NCBI GenBank assembly: GCA_937957975.1
Contig: CALFFK010000119.1
Coordinates: forward strand, 1-52,892
From: an uncultured Neomegalonema sp.
GTDB taxonomy: Bacteria > Pseudomonadota > Alphaproteobacteria > Rhodobacterales > Rhodobacteraceae
Direction of reading: 5' to 3'
DNA: 52,892 nt
The position numbers were made by a program, and so were the translations under genes. The notes under the pieces are model-generated. The model saw only the letters and a list, made by a program, of their open reading frames with translations, did no database searches and was not told the DNA's origin. Shown piece by piece: positions 7,617 through 17,289 of the stretch. Numbering within the stretch: position 1 is the stretch's first letter; each line of letters opens with the position of its first letter.

Positions 7617-9413
7617 ATGAAGACCAGTATTCCAAAGCCAAAAAGAGCATGGCGATTTGGTTTGTTTTCCAAGATGACTCTGGTGTTGGCGCCTGTTTTT
7701 CTGCTGGTGGCGGCACTGGGTGTTTGGATACTGGCGGCACAGACTGCTCTGGAGGCTGAAGACAATCTTACAACCAGAATGGGTAGCGCGGCCGGTCGCG
7801 TCTCTTCTGCACTCGAACGTCATGCGAGGGTAAGTAAGTCTGCAAATCCCTGGGCTGATCCTTTGCCCATGGAGCTGCTCAACACGCTGATGTCTGACCA
7901 AGCGATCCGATGCGTGGTTTTTACGCGAGCGGATGATGTGGGAACCACATTATCCGTACCTCGTGGTCTGGGATGTGTCAGCAAGGGGATCGAAGCCCGT
8001 TTCAAGGTTCCATTGTTTACCGGGGTCGATAGTACGCTGGAAATCGGTTTTGATCGATCCGGGATCAGGGAATTACGTAACGCGTGGTACGCGTTGTCCT
8101 CCTTGTTCGTGGTGTGCGGATTGTTTTTATCTGTCGGTGCTGCGTGGTTGGGATTCCGGATTTTCATAAGCAAGCCATTGCTTTCATTGCTGAAAAGCAT
8201 CCAATATACGGAAGAAACAGGCAAGCCTTTCGCCATTACCGTAAATCGGAATGACGAGCTGGGCGTCGTGATGTCTTCTTTCAATGCGATGCAGGAAAGC
8301 GTCGGGGAGAAGACTCGGTTATTGGAGAGCGAGCGGGCGCAATCTGCGCTCATCCTTGACAGCATGATGGATGGCTTGCTCGTTATTGGGCGCGACACCC
8401 GTATTATAATGGCCAACGCTGCCGCAGAGAAACTGTTGGCTCTGCCTCAGGCAACCTTGGTTGGCATGTCAGTTTTTGATCTTTTCCGGTCAGTATCATC
8501 GAGCGGGCAGGATCTAGGGTTGGTTCAATCTGTTGAAGCGTTGCGTCCAGATGGGATTTCAACGCCTGTTCTGGTCTCAGTTGCGTTAATGACCTCGAAT
8601 GAGGTGGCGACGACTGTTTGCGTTGTCCGTAATGTCAGTAATATTCTTGAGCATGAACGTCATTTGCAACAGGCAACAATCGAAGCCATGGCGGCAAATC
8701 GCGCAAAAACCGAGTTTCTTGCCAATGTCAGCCATGAATTGCGAACGCCGCTCAATGCTATTATTGGGTTTTCCGAAATCATGAAGTCGGGGATGGTCAG
8801 AGGCCGTGGAGAAGAGGTTTATATAGATTATGCAAAAGATATAAACCAAAGTGGAATGCACCTCCTCGAATTGGTTAATGACATACTTGATATATCAAAG
8901 GTAGCTGCTGGAGAGGTAGTATTTTCTGAAAATACTTTTGGATTAAACGAAGTCTTTGTACCAGTTCGGCGACTTTTGGGTCCACGTGCTGCTGAAGAGG
9001 GCGTTAAGATGGAGTTTATTAATCCAAATGAAGACCAGCTGATTGTCACCGATCAACTCAGGTTGAAACAAATTCTTATTAATCTTGTTAGCAATGCTAT
9101 CAAATTCACCCCGGAGGGAGGAAAAGTCTCTGTAGAGGCTTTCTATGAATGTGGCGCCTGGACGATACAGGTAAGCGACACGGGAATCGGTATGACCGAA
9201 GCTGGCATCGTCGAAGCGATGAAACCCTTTCGACAGGTGGATAATTCCCATACGCGTAGCTACGAAGGAACAGGGTTGGGATTACCACTCAGCAAAGGGC
9301 TTGTAGAAGGGCAGGGGGGGTGTCTTGAAATCACGTCGATTCCCGGAGATGGAACGCAGGTAAAGGTGATTTTCCCCGCACGAGAGGTTCTGCAAGAAAT
9401 GATGGTAGGGTGA
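7617..9413 (+). CDS. Membrane sensor histidine kinase (HAMP-PAS-HisKA-HATPase)
   Basis: A 598-residue inner-membrane kinase. Order of parts: transmembrane helix at about 20-42, periplasmic sensing region to about 155, second helix to about 183, HAMP linker, PAS domain at about 240-345, HisKA with the phosphorylated H373 in SHELRTPLNAI, then the ATPase domain with the N box (NLVSNAIKFT), G1 (DTGIGM) and G2 (GTGLGL) motifs. It would autophosphorylate on H373 and pass phosphate to a response regulator. No response regulator or receiver domain is found nearby, so it is an orphan whose partner is elsewhere. A strong terminator follows it. Confidence 0.93.
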   Translation: MKTSIPKPKRAWRFGLFSKMTLVLAPVFLLVAALGVWILAAQTALEAEDNLTTRMGSAAGRVSSALERHARVSKSANPWADPLPMELLNTLMSDQAIRCVVFTRADDVGTTLSVPRGLGCVSKGIEARFKVPLFTGVDSTLEIGFDRSGIRELRNAWYALSSLFVVCGLFLSVGAAWLGFRIFISKPLLSLLKSIQYTEETGKPFAITVNRNDELGVVMSSFNAMQESVGEKTRLLESERAQSALILDSMMDGLLVIGRDTRIIMANAAAEKLLALPQATLVGMSVFDLFRSVSSSGQDLGLVQSVEALRPDGISTPVLVSVALMTSNEVATTVCVVRNVSNILEHERHLQQATIEAMAANRAKTEFLANVSHELRTPLNAIIGFSEIMKSGMVRGRGEEVYIDYAKDINQSGMHLLELVNDILDISKVAAGEVVFSENTFGLNEVFVPVRRLLGPRAAEEGVKMEFINPNEDQLIVTDQLRLKQILINLVSNAIKFTPEGGKVSVEAFYECGAWTIQVSDTGIGMTEAGIVEAMKPFRQVDNSHTRSYEGTGLGLPLSKGLVEGQGGCLEITSIPGDGTQVKVIFPAREVLQEMMVG

Positions 9414-9462
9414 GGCGGCGGTGACATTCATCATAGGTGAAGTTGATGAAGTGCAGTCTCAA

Positions 9463-9498
9463 AAAAAGCCCCTTTCGTATTCACGAAAGGGGCTTTTT
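9463..9498. terminator. Bidirectional Rho-independent terminator
   Basis: A perfect 16-bp inverted repeat (9463-9478 with 9483-9498) has a 4-base loop ATTC, a GC-rich core (GCCCCTTTCG) and runs of A and T at its two ends. It therefore works as a hairpin plus U-tract in both directions. It lies between the convergent sensor kinase and pnp genes and should end both transcripts. Confidence 0.93.
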
Positions 9499-9530
9499 GT
9501 ATTTTCAGGGTGTGCGATTTTTTATAGAAA

Positions 9531-11642
9531 TCAGCCCGCGTCTTCCATTTCCTTGCCGGTCTTTTGATCGACCATCTTCATACCAAGGCGAACCTTGCCA
9601 CGATCATCGAAGCCCATAAGCTTGACCCATATGACGTCGCCTTCCTTGACGAAATCTTTCGGATTTGCGCCGCGCTCGTTGGTCATCTGGCTGATATGGA
9701 CGAGGCCGTCCTTGGGGCCGAAGAAGTTCACGAAAGCCCCGAAATCTAGGACTTTCACGACCTTGCCTTCGTAGATTTCGCCGACTTCCGGTTCGGCAGC
9801 AATGGCCATAATCATCTTCTTGGCCTTGGCGATGCTCTCACCATCCGGCGAGGCAATCTTGATGATGCCCTCGTCGTTGATGTCTACTTTGGCACCTGAT
9901 TCCTCGACAATACCGCGAATGACCTTTCCGCCTGCGCCGATGACTTCGCGGATTTTATCCGTGGCAATCTGGAGGGTCTCGATACGCGGGGCATAATCGG
10001 AGAATTCCTCGCGGCCCGCACTGAGTGCTTTGGACATCTCACCAAGGATGGTTTTGCGGCCTTCATGCGCCTGAGACAGCGCCTGCTTCATAATGTCTTC
10101 GGTGATGCCCGTCACCTTGATGTCCATCTGAAGCGACGTGATACCCTGATCCGTACCTGCAACCTTGAAATCCATGTCGCCGAGGTGATCCTCGTCGCCA
10201 AGAATATCAGTCAGAACTGCGAACTCGCCGGATTTTTCAAGGATCAAACCCATTGCCACGCCCGCGACAGGGCGGGTCAGTGGAACGCCCGCATCCATCA
10301 TTGCCAGCGAGCCACCACAGACGGAAGCCATTGAGGACGAGCCGTTGGATTCGGTGATTTCCGATACGATGCGGATCGTATAGGGAAAATCAGTGGCAGC
10401 GGGCAGCACAGCATGAAGGGCGCGCCATGCAAGCTTGCCATGGCCGATTTCGCGGCGGCCGGGGGGGCCGAAACGCCCTGCTTCACCAACCGAATAAGGG
10501 GGGAAGTTATAGTGCAGCATGAAGCGTTCACGGCGATCACCGTCCAGCGCATCAATGCGTTGTTCGTCGTCACCTGTGCCGAGGGTCGTAACGCAGAGTG
10601 ATTGTGTCTCACCGCGCGTGAATAGTGCCGATCCGTGGGTGCGGGGCAGCAGGCCGACATGACATTCAATACCGCGAACGGTCGTCAGATCACGGCCATC
10701 AATGCGCTTGCCGGTTTTTACGATATCGCCACGCACAATTTCTTTTTCGAGCGATTTGAACACGTTGGAGACAGCGGTGCTATCCTCGTTCTCTTCTTCG
10801 GTAAGGCCATCGATCAGGGTTTGTTTCGCTGCCGCGACCTTGCTGGTCCGTTCTTGCTTGTCGAGGGTCGAGAAGGCGTCGCGCAACGGAGTTTCAACGA
10901 TTCCGCGCGCCTTTTCCATTAGGGCCGAGTTGTCCTGTACTTCAACCGCAAACGGCTCTTTGGCACAGGCTTCGGCAAGATCAATGATGCAATCGATGAC
11001 AGGCTGAATCGACTTGTGGCCAAACATGACCGCGCCCAGCATTTCGTCTTCGGATAGCTCGGAAGCTTCGGATTCGACCATCATCACAGCATCTTTCGTA
11101 CCGGCCATGATGAGATCGAGCTTGGAATCCTCAAGCTCGTCTTTTGTTGGATTGAGGACGTATTCGCCATTAGTGAAGCCAACCCGGCACCCGCCGATGG
11201 GGCCAAGGAATGGCGCGCCGGAGATGGTCAGCGCCGCAGATGCCGCGATCATCGCCAGCATATCAGGGGCGTGCTCCAGATCATGGCTGAGAACTGTACA
11301 GATGACCTGTGTCTCATTGCGAAAACCATCAGCGAACAAAGGACGTAGCGGGCGGTCGATGAGGCGCGAGGTCAGCGTCTCGTGGTCGGATGGGCGCGCT
11401 TCGCGTTTGAGGTATCCGCCGGGAATTTTACCGGCTGCGTAGAATTTTTCCTGGTAGTGGATGGTCAGTGGAAAAAAATCGATGCCGGGTTTCGGCTTTT
11501 TCTGAAAGGTGACAGCGGCGAGAACCGTTGTCTCACCGAGGGTCGCGAGAACTGCGCCATCAGCCTGACGGGCGATGCGCCCGGATTCGAGGATAAGCGT
11601 TTCGTCCCCTAGCGGGACTTCCTTGCGGATTATATCGAACAT
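9531..11642 (-). CDS. pnp: Polynucleotide phosphorylase
   Basis: This 703-residue enzyme degrades RNA from the 3' end using phosphate and forms the core of the degradosome. Two RNase PH-like domains, an intervening helical domain, a KH domain ([14 protein letters not shown]) and an S1 domain ([17 protein letters not shown]) are visible in that order, and the length fits the family. The start is the ATG at 11642 (MFDIIRKEV), preceded by AAGGA; the longer open frame upstream is non-coding leader. It lies downstream of rpsO on the same strand, the classical rpsO-pnp order. A hairpin lies just before its ribosome-binding site. Confidence 0.97.
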   Translation of the reverse strand: MFDIIRKEVPLGDETLILESGRIARQADGAVLATLGETTVLAAVTFQKKPKPGIDFFPLTIHYQEKFYAAGKIPGGYLKREARPSDHETLTSRLIDRPLRPLFADGFRNETQVICTVLSHDLEHAPDMLAMIAASAALTISGAPFLGPIGGCRVGFTNGEYVLNPTKDELEDSKLDLIMAGTKDAVMMVESEASELSEDEMLGAVMFGHKSIQPVIDCIIDLAEACAKEPFAVEVQDNSALMEKARGIVETPLRDAFSTLDKQERTSKVAAAKQTLIDGLTEEENEDSTAVSNVFKSLEKEIVRGDIVKTGKRIDGRDLTTVRGIECHVGLLPRTHGSALFTRGETQSLCVTTLGTGDDEQRIDALDGDRRERFMLHYNFPPYSVGEAGRFGPPGRREIGHGKLAWRALHAVLPAATDFPYTIRIVSEITESNGSSSMASVCGGSLAMMDAGVPLTRPVAGVAMGLILEKSGEFAVLTDILGDEDHLGDMDFKVAGTDQGITSLQMDIKVTGITEDIMKQALSQAHEGRKTILGEMSKALSAGREEFSDYAPRIETLQIATDKIREVIGAGGKVIRGIVEESGAKVDINDEGIIKIASPDGESIAKAKKMIMAIAAEPEVGEIYEGKVVKVLDFGAFVNFFGPKDGLVHISQMTNERGANPKDFVKEGDVIWVKLMGFDDRGKVRLGMKMVDQKTGKEMEDAG

Positions 11643-11660
11643 TGCATTTTCCTTGCATGA

Positions 11661-11681
11661 GGTTCGGGCCCTTCCCGAACC
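11661..11681 (-). promoter_or_regulatory. Hairpin in the pnp leader
   Basis: Read on the minus strand, GGTTCGGG pairs perfectly with CCCGAACC across a 5-base loop AAGGG. It sits about 19 nt upstream of the pnp start codon, directly before the ribosome-binding site. In E. coli a leader hairpin of pnp is cut by RNase III and then used by PNPase for self-control (established). A similar role here is inference. Confidence 0.6.
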
Positions 11682-11910
11682 TGCTCCGCGCACCTGCTGT
11701 GCCCGGAGTGGCCTTCGCGTGTTATTCTGTGCGGAGGCAGCCCATCGCGGTACCGCGCCGTCGTCGGGCGAATATGCCGACGCGGAAAGCCGAAAAGCGC
11801 GCTTTATGTAAAAGTCGATCAAACCGGGTACGAATTGCCTAAAGGATAACCATTTCGTATCGCTTTATCTTGGTTTGATTGTCTTTCCAGCTTGAGCGCG
11901 CCAATCGAAA

Positions 11911-12180
11911 TTACTTGCGGATATTGAGGCGTTTGAGAAGCGTTTGATAACGCTCTTCATCCTGCGTGCGCGCGTAATCGAGAAGTTTACGACGCTGGCT
12001 GACCATTTTGAGCAAACCACGACGCGAGTGATTGTCATGCTTGTGGTATTTGAAGTGCTCGGTCAGATTAGTGATCCGCTCGGTCAGGATCGCGATCTGG
12101 ACTTCGGGCGAGCCAGTGTCGCCTTCTTTCGTCGCGTAATCCTTGATGAGTTCCTGTTTACGTTCAGCCGTAATCGACAT
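11911..12180 (-). CDS. rpsO: 30S ribosomal protein S15
   Basis: The 89-residue protein is the standard length of S15 and carries its conserved helices ([32 protein letters not shown], and the final LLDYAR ... [12 protein letters not shown]). S15 binds 16S rRNA early in 30S assembly. The start at 12180 is set by the family's first residues and a GGAGAC ribosome-binding site. The 5' leader is highly structured (see separate entry), and pnp follows 268 nt downstream on the same strand. Confidence 0.97.
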   Translation of the reverse strand: MSITAERKQELIKDYATKEGDTGSPEVQIAILTERITNLTEHFKYHKHDNHSRRGLLKMVSQRRKLLDYARTQDEERYQTLLKRLNIRK

Positions 12181-12205
12181 CGGGGTCTCCTGTCTGTCAA
12201 AGGGA

Positions 12206-12300
12206 TATGCGCCCATTAACGGGCCAGCCGGAAGGCGACGACCGGGATGTCGTCCAGCCGCGTCTCTGGCTGAGCGTGGGTTATCGGGATCGGGCGCATA
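12206..12300 (-). promoter_or_regulatory. Structured rpsO leader, candidate S15 autoregulatory element
   Basis: A 9-bp perfect stem joins 12206-12214 with 12292-12300 and encloses two hairpins: a 6-bp one (12237-12242 with 12249-12254) and a 5-bp one (12255-12259 with 12268-12272). The side next to the gene can instead form a short GCCC/GGGC hairpin (12211-12224), giving a choice between two folds beside the ribosome-binding site. S15 is known to bind such three-way-junction leaders to repress itself in several bacterial phyla. That this RNA does so is inferred from structure and position. Confidence 0.5.
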
Positions 12301-12351
12301 GGGCAAGGAGAAATACTGCTGTAATTGAATCCGTTCAAAGAGTTGTGTCGA

Positions 12352-12705
12352 TTAACTGTACACCAGCATCACGATGGCCCCGTTTTTACTGCCTGCTGTA
12401 TGCATCACGCCGGGGGCACGGATGGCAAAGTCGCCGGGGCGATAGGTGTTTTCCTCATCGAAAAAACTGCCCTCAATGACATAAATCTGTTCGGTTTCAT
12501 CGTGCGCGTGGGCGGGTGCGCTGGCACCCGGTTCGACGCGCATCAGCCATGTGCGTTGGCCGCTTGTTGCATCCTCATAGAGTGGTTTGATCCAGAAACC
12601 GGGCGCGCCGCAATCCTGCCACTCCGATCCATGGGTGCGGGCAACGAGGGTTTCGGCAACGGGGCGAGGTAAAGCGGTCGTGCCATTACGAAAGAGTTCG
12701 GTCAT
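12352..12705 (-). CDS. Cupin-domain protein (ChrR-like)
   Basis: A 117-residue single-domain beta-barrel protein. The first cupin motif HAHDETEQIYVIEG supplies two His and a Glu for a metal, and PGDFAIRAPGVMHTAG supplies the third His. It resembles the ChrR-type cupins used as small-molecule oxygenases or as metal-binding sensors, but no sigma-factor-binding domain is fused. I start it at the third possible ATG, 12705, which has GGAG nine bases upstream. It is transcribed away from the FAD oxidoreductase gene 156 bp to its right. Confidence 0.75.
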   Translation of the reverse strand: MTELFRNGTTALPRPVAETLVARTHGSEWQDCGAPGFWIKPLYEDATSGQRTWLMRVEPGASAPAHAHDETEQIYVIEGSFFDEENTYRPGDFAIRAPGVMHTAGSKNGAIVMLVYS

Positions 12706-12861
12706 CAGCATTACTCCATTCATAATTTAACATCGCCATGACTGTGGAATGACGCAAGACCAATATGGTGGGCGGGCCGTGACAGCGTTATGCAGGTCTC
12801 ATCTTCGGAAATCCCATCAATCACGCTGGCCTTCATCGATTGGAGGCGGCAAAATGCAGAT

Positions 12862-13950
12862 ATGAGCAGAATATTATCATCACCACGCATTGCCATTATC
12901 GGTGCAGGCATCATCGGGGCGGCACTGGCCTATGCGTTCGCAAAACGCGATGTCTCTGTTACCGTTCTGGATGAGGGAGTGCCGGGCAACCGCGCAACGT
13001 GGGGGTCATTCGGCTGGATTAACGCCCATCGGCCCGAAGACGCGGAGTATTTCGCGCTTCGACTGGATTCCATGCGGTTATGGCAAGGGTTAATCGAAGA
13101 GATTGACGGCCTTCCGGTGCGCCTTGGTGGGGCGTTGAACTGGGAGGGAGCAGAGCGCATTGAAACGGTCGCCAAGGCTTTGGATGAGGGCGGAAACACG
13201 GCGCGATTGGTTAGCCGTGCGCGTATCCGTGAGATGGAACCAGCACTTGCCACCCCTCCCGAAGTTGCCATTGATGCGCCATTGGAGGGTGTTGCCGATC
13301 CTGACCGGATCGCTGAAGCCCTGTTGATTGCTGCTGCCGCGCTTGGAGCAGAGGTTCGCACGGGAGTGCGAGTGACAGGGATTGCCGAGACGAATGATCG
13401 CGTGCGAGGGGTGGAAACCGCCGCTGGGCCTGTCGATGCCGAATGCGTCGTCGTCGCGGCGGGAAAGGCGACATCGGGGATACTGGCGGGCGTGGGCGTG
13501 CCCTTGCCGATGAAAGCGCCGCTGGGATTGCTTGTTCGCACGGCTCCGGTGCCACGGCTGTCCCAGCGCATCTTTACCAGTGACGAATTGCATGTCTGGC
13601 AAATGGATGATGGACGCCTGATCCTGGGTGAAGATTTTGGTGGTTCGCCCGTGGCGTCTGATGCCGAACGCGCCGAGACGGAAAGGCGGGTTCTAGAACG
13701 CGCACGCGCGGCCTTCGGCGGCGTTACGTTGGCACTGGACGGCTCCACCGTCACGGCACGGCCTATACCGGAAGACGGTTATCCGGCGGTTGGGCGGGTT
13801 CCGGGCATGGATGGCCTATTCGTGGCCACCATGCATAGCGGCGTGACGCTTGCCCCTGTGATGGCGCGGGAACTGTCCATGATGATCTTCGACGATGCAG
13901 AGGCGGGGATGCTGGCACGCTATGGGATGGAGCGGTTTGGGGCAGGGTGA
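12862..13950 (+). CDS. FAD-dependent amino-acid oxidoreductase (DAO family)
   Basis: The 362-residue protein has the FAD-binding Rossmann motif IIGAGIIGAALAYAFA at its N-terminus and ends with GLFVATMHSGVTLAP, typical of the DAO fold that includes glycine oxidase, sarcosine oxidase and D-amino-acid dehydrogenase. The substrate is likely an amine or amino acid, but this cannot be fixed. I chose the ATG at 12862, with GGAGG upstream; an open extension to 12790 is not needed. No signal peptide is present, so the enzyme should be cytosolic. Confidence 0.82.
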   Translation: MSRILSSPRIAIIGAGIIGAALAYAFAKRDVSVTVLDEGVPGNRATWGSFGWINAHRPEDAEYFALRLDSMRLWQGLIEEIDGLPVRLGGALNWEGAERIETVAKALDEGGNTARLVSRARIREMEPALATPPEVAIDAPLEGVADPDRIAEALLIAAAALGAEVRTGVRVTGIAETNDRVRGVETAAGPVDAECVVVAAGKATSGILAGVGVPLPMKAPLGLLVRTAPVPRLSQRIFTSDELHVWQMDDGRLILGEDFGGSPVASDAERAETERRVLERARAAFGGVTLALDGSTVTARPIPEDGYPAVGRVPGMDGLFVATMHSGVTLAPVMARELSMMIFDDAEAGMLARYGMERFGAG

Positions 13951-14077
13951 TGTTCTTTGCAATGTGCTTTGGCGAGATGTGGTGATCCCGTTTGTGCCGC
14001 TTTGCGTGATTTGACAGTCTTTCGCGCCCTCGAAGAATACGCTAGGAAACCGGGGATTTTTCCACGGGAGTGTCACC

Positions 14078-14953
14078 ATGTTCGATCCGTTCCGTCCGCG
14101 CCGTTCGGTGTTGTATATGCCCGGCTCCAATGCCAGGGCGTTGGAAAAGGCGAAGACGCTTGCCGCTGATGCCCTGATCCTTGATCTGGAGGATGCGGTG
14201 GCGGCCTCAGAAAAGGCGACGGCGCGTGATCTTGTCATGGATGCAGTGCGGGGCGGTGGTTACAGCAAGCGTGAGGTTGCCATTCGAATCAATGGTCTGG
14301 ATACTGATCACGGTATGGATGACTTACGGGCAGCCTGTGAAGCGGCACCGGATGCGATCCTGATTCCCAAGGCGCAATCGGCGGCGATGATCGAAGAGAT
14401 TGATACGCTGATGACTGATTTTGGCGCTCCTGACTCGACGCAGATATGGGCGATGATGGAAACGCCGCTAGGAGTGTTGCACGCCGAAAAGGTGGCGATG
14501 GCGAGTACGCGACTGACAGTTTTTATCATGGGAACCAATGATCTGGCCGAAGATCTTCGTGCGCGGCATACGGAGGATCGCCTTGCCCTGATCCCGCATT
14601 TGACCCACTGTTTGCTTGTCGCACGTTCCTACGGAATGGTGGCCATTGATGGCGTCTATAATGCGTTCCGCGACAGTGAAGGTTTCGGGAAACGCTGTCT
14701 TCAAAGCCAAAACCTTGGCTTTGATGGTAAAACCCTGATCCATCCTTCTCAAATTGACGTCTGCAATCAGGTTTTTGCACCGGATTCTGCGGCCATTGAA
14801 CACGCCAAGGCGCAGATCAAGGCTTACGAGGAAGCACAGGAGAAAGGCGAGGGTGTAGCGGTTCTGGATGGCAAGATCGTGGAAAATCTTCATGCGGAAG
14901 CAGCACGCATTTTGCTTGTGCGGCATAACGCAATCCGCTCGATGGAGCATTGA
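14078..14953 (+). CDS. CitE-like HpcH/HpaI lyase (citrate lyase beta/malyl-CoA family)
   Basis: The 291-residue protein has the hallmarks of the CitE/malyl-CoA family: SVLYMPGSNARAL (CoA/substrate loop with Arg), the metal-binding LILDLEDAV, the catalytic-site ETPLGV, and the C-terminal LIHPSQID. Stand-alone members act as malyl-CoA lyases or malyl-CoA thioesterases in C1/C2 metabolism, or as related C-C lyases. No citrate lyase alpha or gamma subunit is nearby, so true citrate lyase is unlikely. A GGGAG ribosome-binding site precedes the ATG. The gene nearly abuts the ProX gene. Confidence 0.85.
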   Translation: MFDPFRPRRSVLYMPGSNARALEKAKTLAADALILDLEDAVAASEKATARDLVMDAVRGGGYSKREVAIRINGLDTDHGMDDLRAACEAAPDAILIPKAQSAAMIEEIDTLMTDFGAPDSTQIWAMMETPLGVLHAEKVAMASTRLTVFIMGTNDLAEDLRARHTEDRLALIPHLTHCLLVARSYGMVAIDGVYNAFRDSEGFGKRCLQSQNLGFDGKTLIHPSQIDVCNQVFAPDSAAIEHAKAQIKAYEEAQEKGEGVAVLDGKIVENLHAEAARILLVRHNAIRSMEH

Positions 14954-14955
14954 AT

Positions 14956-15471
14956 ATGGTCATTCCCGCAACTGCCGATGATCTGTTTCGCTTTCTCGAA
15001 AGCCTTGGCATTTCGACGAAAACCGTCACACACCCGCCTCTGTTCACAGTTGAGGACAGCCGCGCATTGCGGGGTGATCTGCCTGGCGGGCATACGAAGA
15101 ACCTGTTCCTGAAAGACAAGAAGGGCAGATTGTTCCTCGTCACCTGTGATGAGTCACGCACTGTGAATCTAAAAGCACTGGAAAAAATGATCGGCGCTGC
15201 GCGGGTTAGCTTTGGTAAACCCGAACTTTTGTTGGAGGTTTTGGGTGTAACACCCGGCGCAGTAACAACTTTTTGCCTCTTTAATAATCGCGGGGATGTG
15301 CCGCGTGTCACCTTTGCCATTGATGAGGCATTGCTGAAGCATGACGTTATTCACTGTCATCCCCTACACAATGAAGCAACGACCGCTATCTCACCCAAAG
15401 ACCTGATGCGGTTTGTTGCGGCCTGTGGGCATGAAGCGATCCAAATCAATTTCGATGGGTTGGAGGGGTAG
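14956..15471 (+). CDS. Prolyl-tRNA editing protein (YbaK/ProX family)
   Basis: This 171-residue YbaK-fold enzyme removes a wrong amino acid (probably alanine) from tRNA-Pro. The conserved signature is GGHTKNLFLKDKKGRLFLV, followed by the helix and beta strands typical of ProX-type deacylases. The start is the ATG at 14956 (GGAG eight bases upstream); a TTG two codons earlier overlaps the CitE stop and is a weaker choice. It follows the CitE-like gene so closely that they are probably co-transcribed. Confidence 0.88.
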   Translation: MVIPATADDLFRFLESLGISTKTVTHPPLFTVEDSRALRGDLPGGHTKNLFLKDKKGRLFLVTCDESRTVNLKALEKMIGAARVSFGKPELLLEVLGVTPGAVTTFCLFNNRGDVPRVTFAIDEALLKHDVIHCHPLHNEATTAISPKDLMRFVAACGHEAIQINFDGLEG

Positions 15472-15506
15472 CACTCCAATTCTCAAGGACTTTACAGGGT
15501 GAAACG

Positions 15507-16427
15507 ATGCTTGAACTCGGCGGTGGACATCAAGGGGCGCAGGCCAATGCGGCGGTCATAGACGGCACGGATGCGGGCTTCATGACTGATGTGATTGAGG
15601 CTTCGCAGGAAACCCCCATCGTAGTGCAGTTTACTGCGCCATGGTGTGGACCCTGTAAAACCCTTGGGCCACAACTTGAAGCCGCCGTCGCCAAGACAAA
15701 TGGCAAGGTGCGTATGGTGCGAATGAATATTGATGAACAGCCTCAGATCGCAGGCCAATTACAGGTTCAGTCAATTCCGGCAGTTTTCGGGTTCGTCGGG
15801 GGCCGCCCCGTCGATGCCTTCATGGGGGTTCAGCAAGCGAGTGAAATTGAACGCTTCATCGCTACCCTGAGCAATGCGGCGGGTCCGAGTGATGCCGAGG
15901 CACAGATCGACGAAGCCCTGGATATTGCGGAACAAAACCTTGCCGATAATGCGGCTGCCGAAGCTGCGCAAATCTATGCGCAGGTCATGGGCGCGGTTCC
16001 TGAAAACCTGCGCGCAATTACGGGGCTTGCACGCTGTTATGTCGCGACCGGCGATCTGGAACGGGCGGAGGAAACCCTTGGCTATGCCCCGCAGGATAAA
16101 ATTGACGATCCGATGGTTGTACAGGTCCGCTCGATGATCGCCCTTGCCCAGCAGGCTGGATCAACTGGGGATCATGCTGCGTTGCTTGCTGCGTTAGAGG
16201 CCAACCCGGACGATCATCAGGCACGACATGATCTTGCCCTCGCTCTCGTTGCGTCGGGACAACCGGAAGACGGAATTAATCATCTGCTTGATTTGATCCG
16301 CCGGGACCGTGAGTGGAACGAGGATGCCGGACGTCAGCAATTATTCAAGATTTTCGAAGCATTGGGCCCAACTGACCCGTTGACTTTGGCGGGACGACGC
16401 AAGCTGTCCTCCATTTTGTTCGCGTGA
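15507..16427 (+). CDS. Thioredoxin-TPR protein (CnoX/YbbN type)
   Basis: A 306-residue cytosolic protein with an N-terminal thioredoxin fold containing the active-site WCGPC (C47, C50) and a C-terminal tetratricopeptide part (residues about 125-300). This is the architecture of CnoX/YbbN, a chaperone-redoxin that protects GroEL and DnaK clients from oxidation. Unlike the E. coli protein, which has a changed active site, the two cysteines are kept here, so thiol-disulfide activity is likely. The stop overlaps the next start codon. Confidence 0.9.
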   Translation: MLELGGGHQGAQANAAVIDGTDAGFMTDVIEASQETPIVVQFTAPWCGPCKTLGPQLEAAVAKTNGKVRMVRMNIDEQPQIAGQLQVQSIPAVFGFVGGRPVDAFMGVQQASEIERFIATLSNAAGPSDAEAQIDEALDIAEQNLADNAAAEAAQIYAQVMGAVPENLRAITGLARCYVATGDLERAEETLGYAPQDKIDDPMVVQVRSMIALAQQAGSTGDHAALLAALEANPDDHQARHDLALALVASGQPEDGINHLLDLIRRDREWNEDAGRQQLFKIFEALGPTDPLTLAGRRKLSSILFA

Positions 16428-17092
16428 CGCTGATGGCATCGCGCTTTTCTCCGAATGATGCGCCATCGGTCATCCCTATATTTCCGCTGCCCGGCGCATT
16501 GTTGCTGCCACGCGGGAAATTGCCGCTGAATATCTTCGAGCCGCGTTATCTGGTGATGATCGATGATGCCATAAAATCGGATCATCGCTTGATCGGGATG
16601 ATCCAACCCAGCGGGGACGGTGGAACACGGGGATGCAAAAAGCTGTTCAATATCGGCTGTGCAGGCCGGATTACCACATTATCGGAAACGGATGATGGGC
16701 GATATCTCATTGGATTGAGCGGTATCTCCCGCTTCCGCGTTGTGCAGGAAGTGGAAGGATTTGCCCCGTATCGGCAAGCGAAGGTGGATTGGGGAGAGTT
16801 TGTACTCGACACCAAGGCTCCTCAGGAAGACGGCGAAGATTTTGACCGCGAGGCGTTTCTTGCCATTGTGGAGCGGTATTTCAGAGCCAAGTCGCTTGAT
16901 ACGGACTGGGATGCTTTCGGGAAAGCAAGCGAAGAAACCATCGTGAACGCCCTGTGCATGATCTGCCCGTTCACCGAACAGGAAAAACAGGCGCTGCTGG
17001 AAGCGGAAGATCTGAGTATGCGGCGTAATACACTGGATACCCTTCTCACCATTGACGCCGCCGGCGATGAGGGAAGCGGAGGTCTGCAATGA
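16424..17092 (+). CDS. Lon-substrate-binding-domain protein
   Basis: A 222-residue protein made only of the LON N-terminal (substrate recognition) domain: it opens with [26 protein letters not shown], typical of this family, and has no ATPase or protease part. Such stand-alone versions are common in alphaproteobacteria next to a YbbN-like gene; the function is unproven. The start is GTG at 16424, overlapping the upstream stop, with an ATG three codons later as the alternative. Confidence 0.88.
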   Translation: MTLMASRFSPNDAPSVIPIFPLPGALLLPRGKLPLNIFEPRYLVMIDDAIKSDHRLIGMIQPSGDGGTRGCKKLFNIGCAGRITTLSETDDGRYLIGLSGISRFRVVQEVEGFAPYRQAKVDWGEFVLDTKAPQEDGEDFDREAFLAIVERYFRAKSLDTDWDAFGKASEETIVNALCMICPFTEQEKQALLEAEDLSMRRNTLDTLLTIDAAGDEGSGGLQ

Positions 17093-17289
17093 GCGAAACA
17101 CACGACGTAACGCGGTCGGATATTGACCCCAAATTGCTGGAAGCCCTGATTTGTCCAATGTCGCGCACCCCGCTGCGTTATGACCGCAAGGCGCAGGAAC
17201 TTATCAGCGAACGCGCGGGCCTCGCCTATCCAATCCGCGATGGGGTGCCAATCATGCTCCCCGACGAGGCCCGCAAGCTGGACCCCTAG
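17089..17289 (+). CDS. Trm112-like (UPF0434) protein
   Basis: The 66-residue protein has the [17 protein letters not shown] core and the closing [16 protein letters not shown], diagnostic of the bacterial Trm112/UPF0434 family. Trm112 proteins activate methyltransferases in other organisms (established); the bacterial target is unknown. Several zinc-ligand cysteines of the eukaryotic form are missing, as is common in bacteria. The ATG overlaps the upstream stop, and the gene converges with dapD, with the two 3' ends overlapping by four bases. Confidence 0.92.
   Translation: MSETHDVTRSDIDPKLLEALICPMSRTPLRYDRKAQELISERAGLAYPIRDGVPIMLPDEARKLDP

Noticed and set aside
12930-13754. 274-codon open frame on the minus strand inside the FAD oxidoreductase gene
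   Set aside because: It is an antisense shadow: Ser/Thr/Ala/Arg-rich low-complexity composition, no motif, and no ribosome-binding site.
14078-14953. Citrate lyase beta subunit
   Set aside because: No alpha, gamma or accessory citrate lyase genes are nearby; the gene stands with a tRNA-editing gene, so only the family is called.
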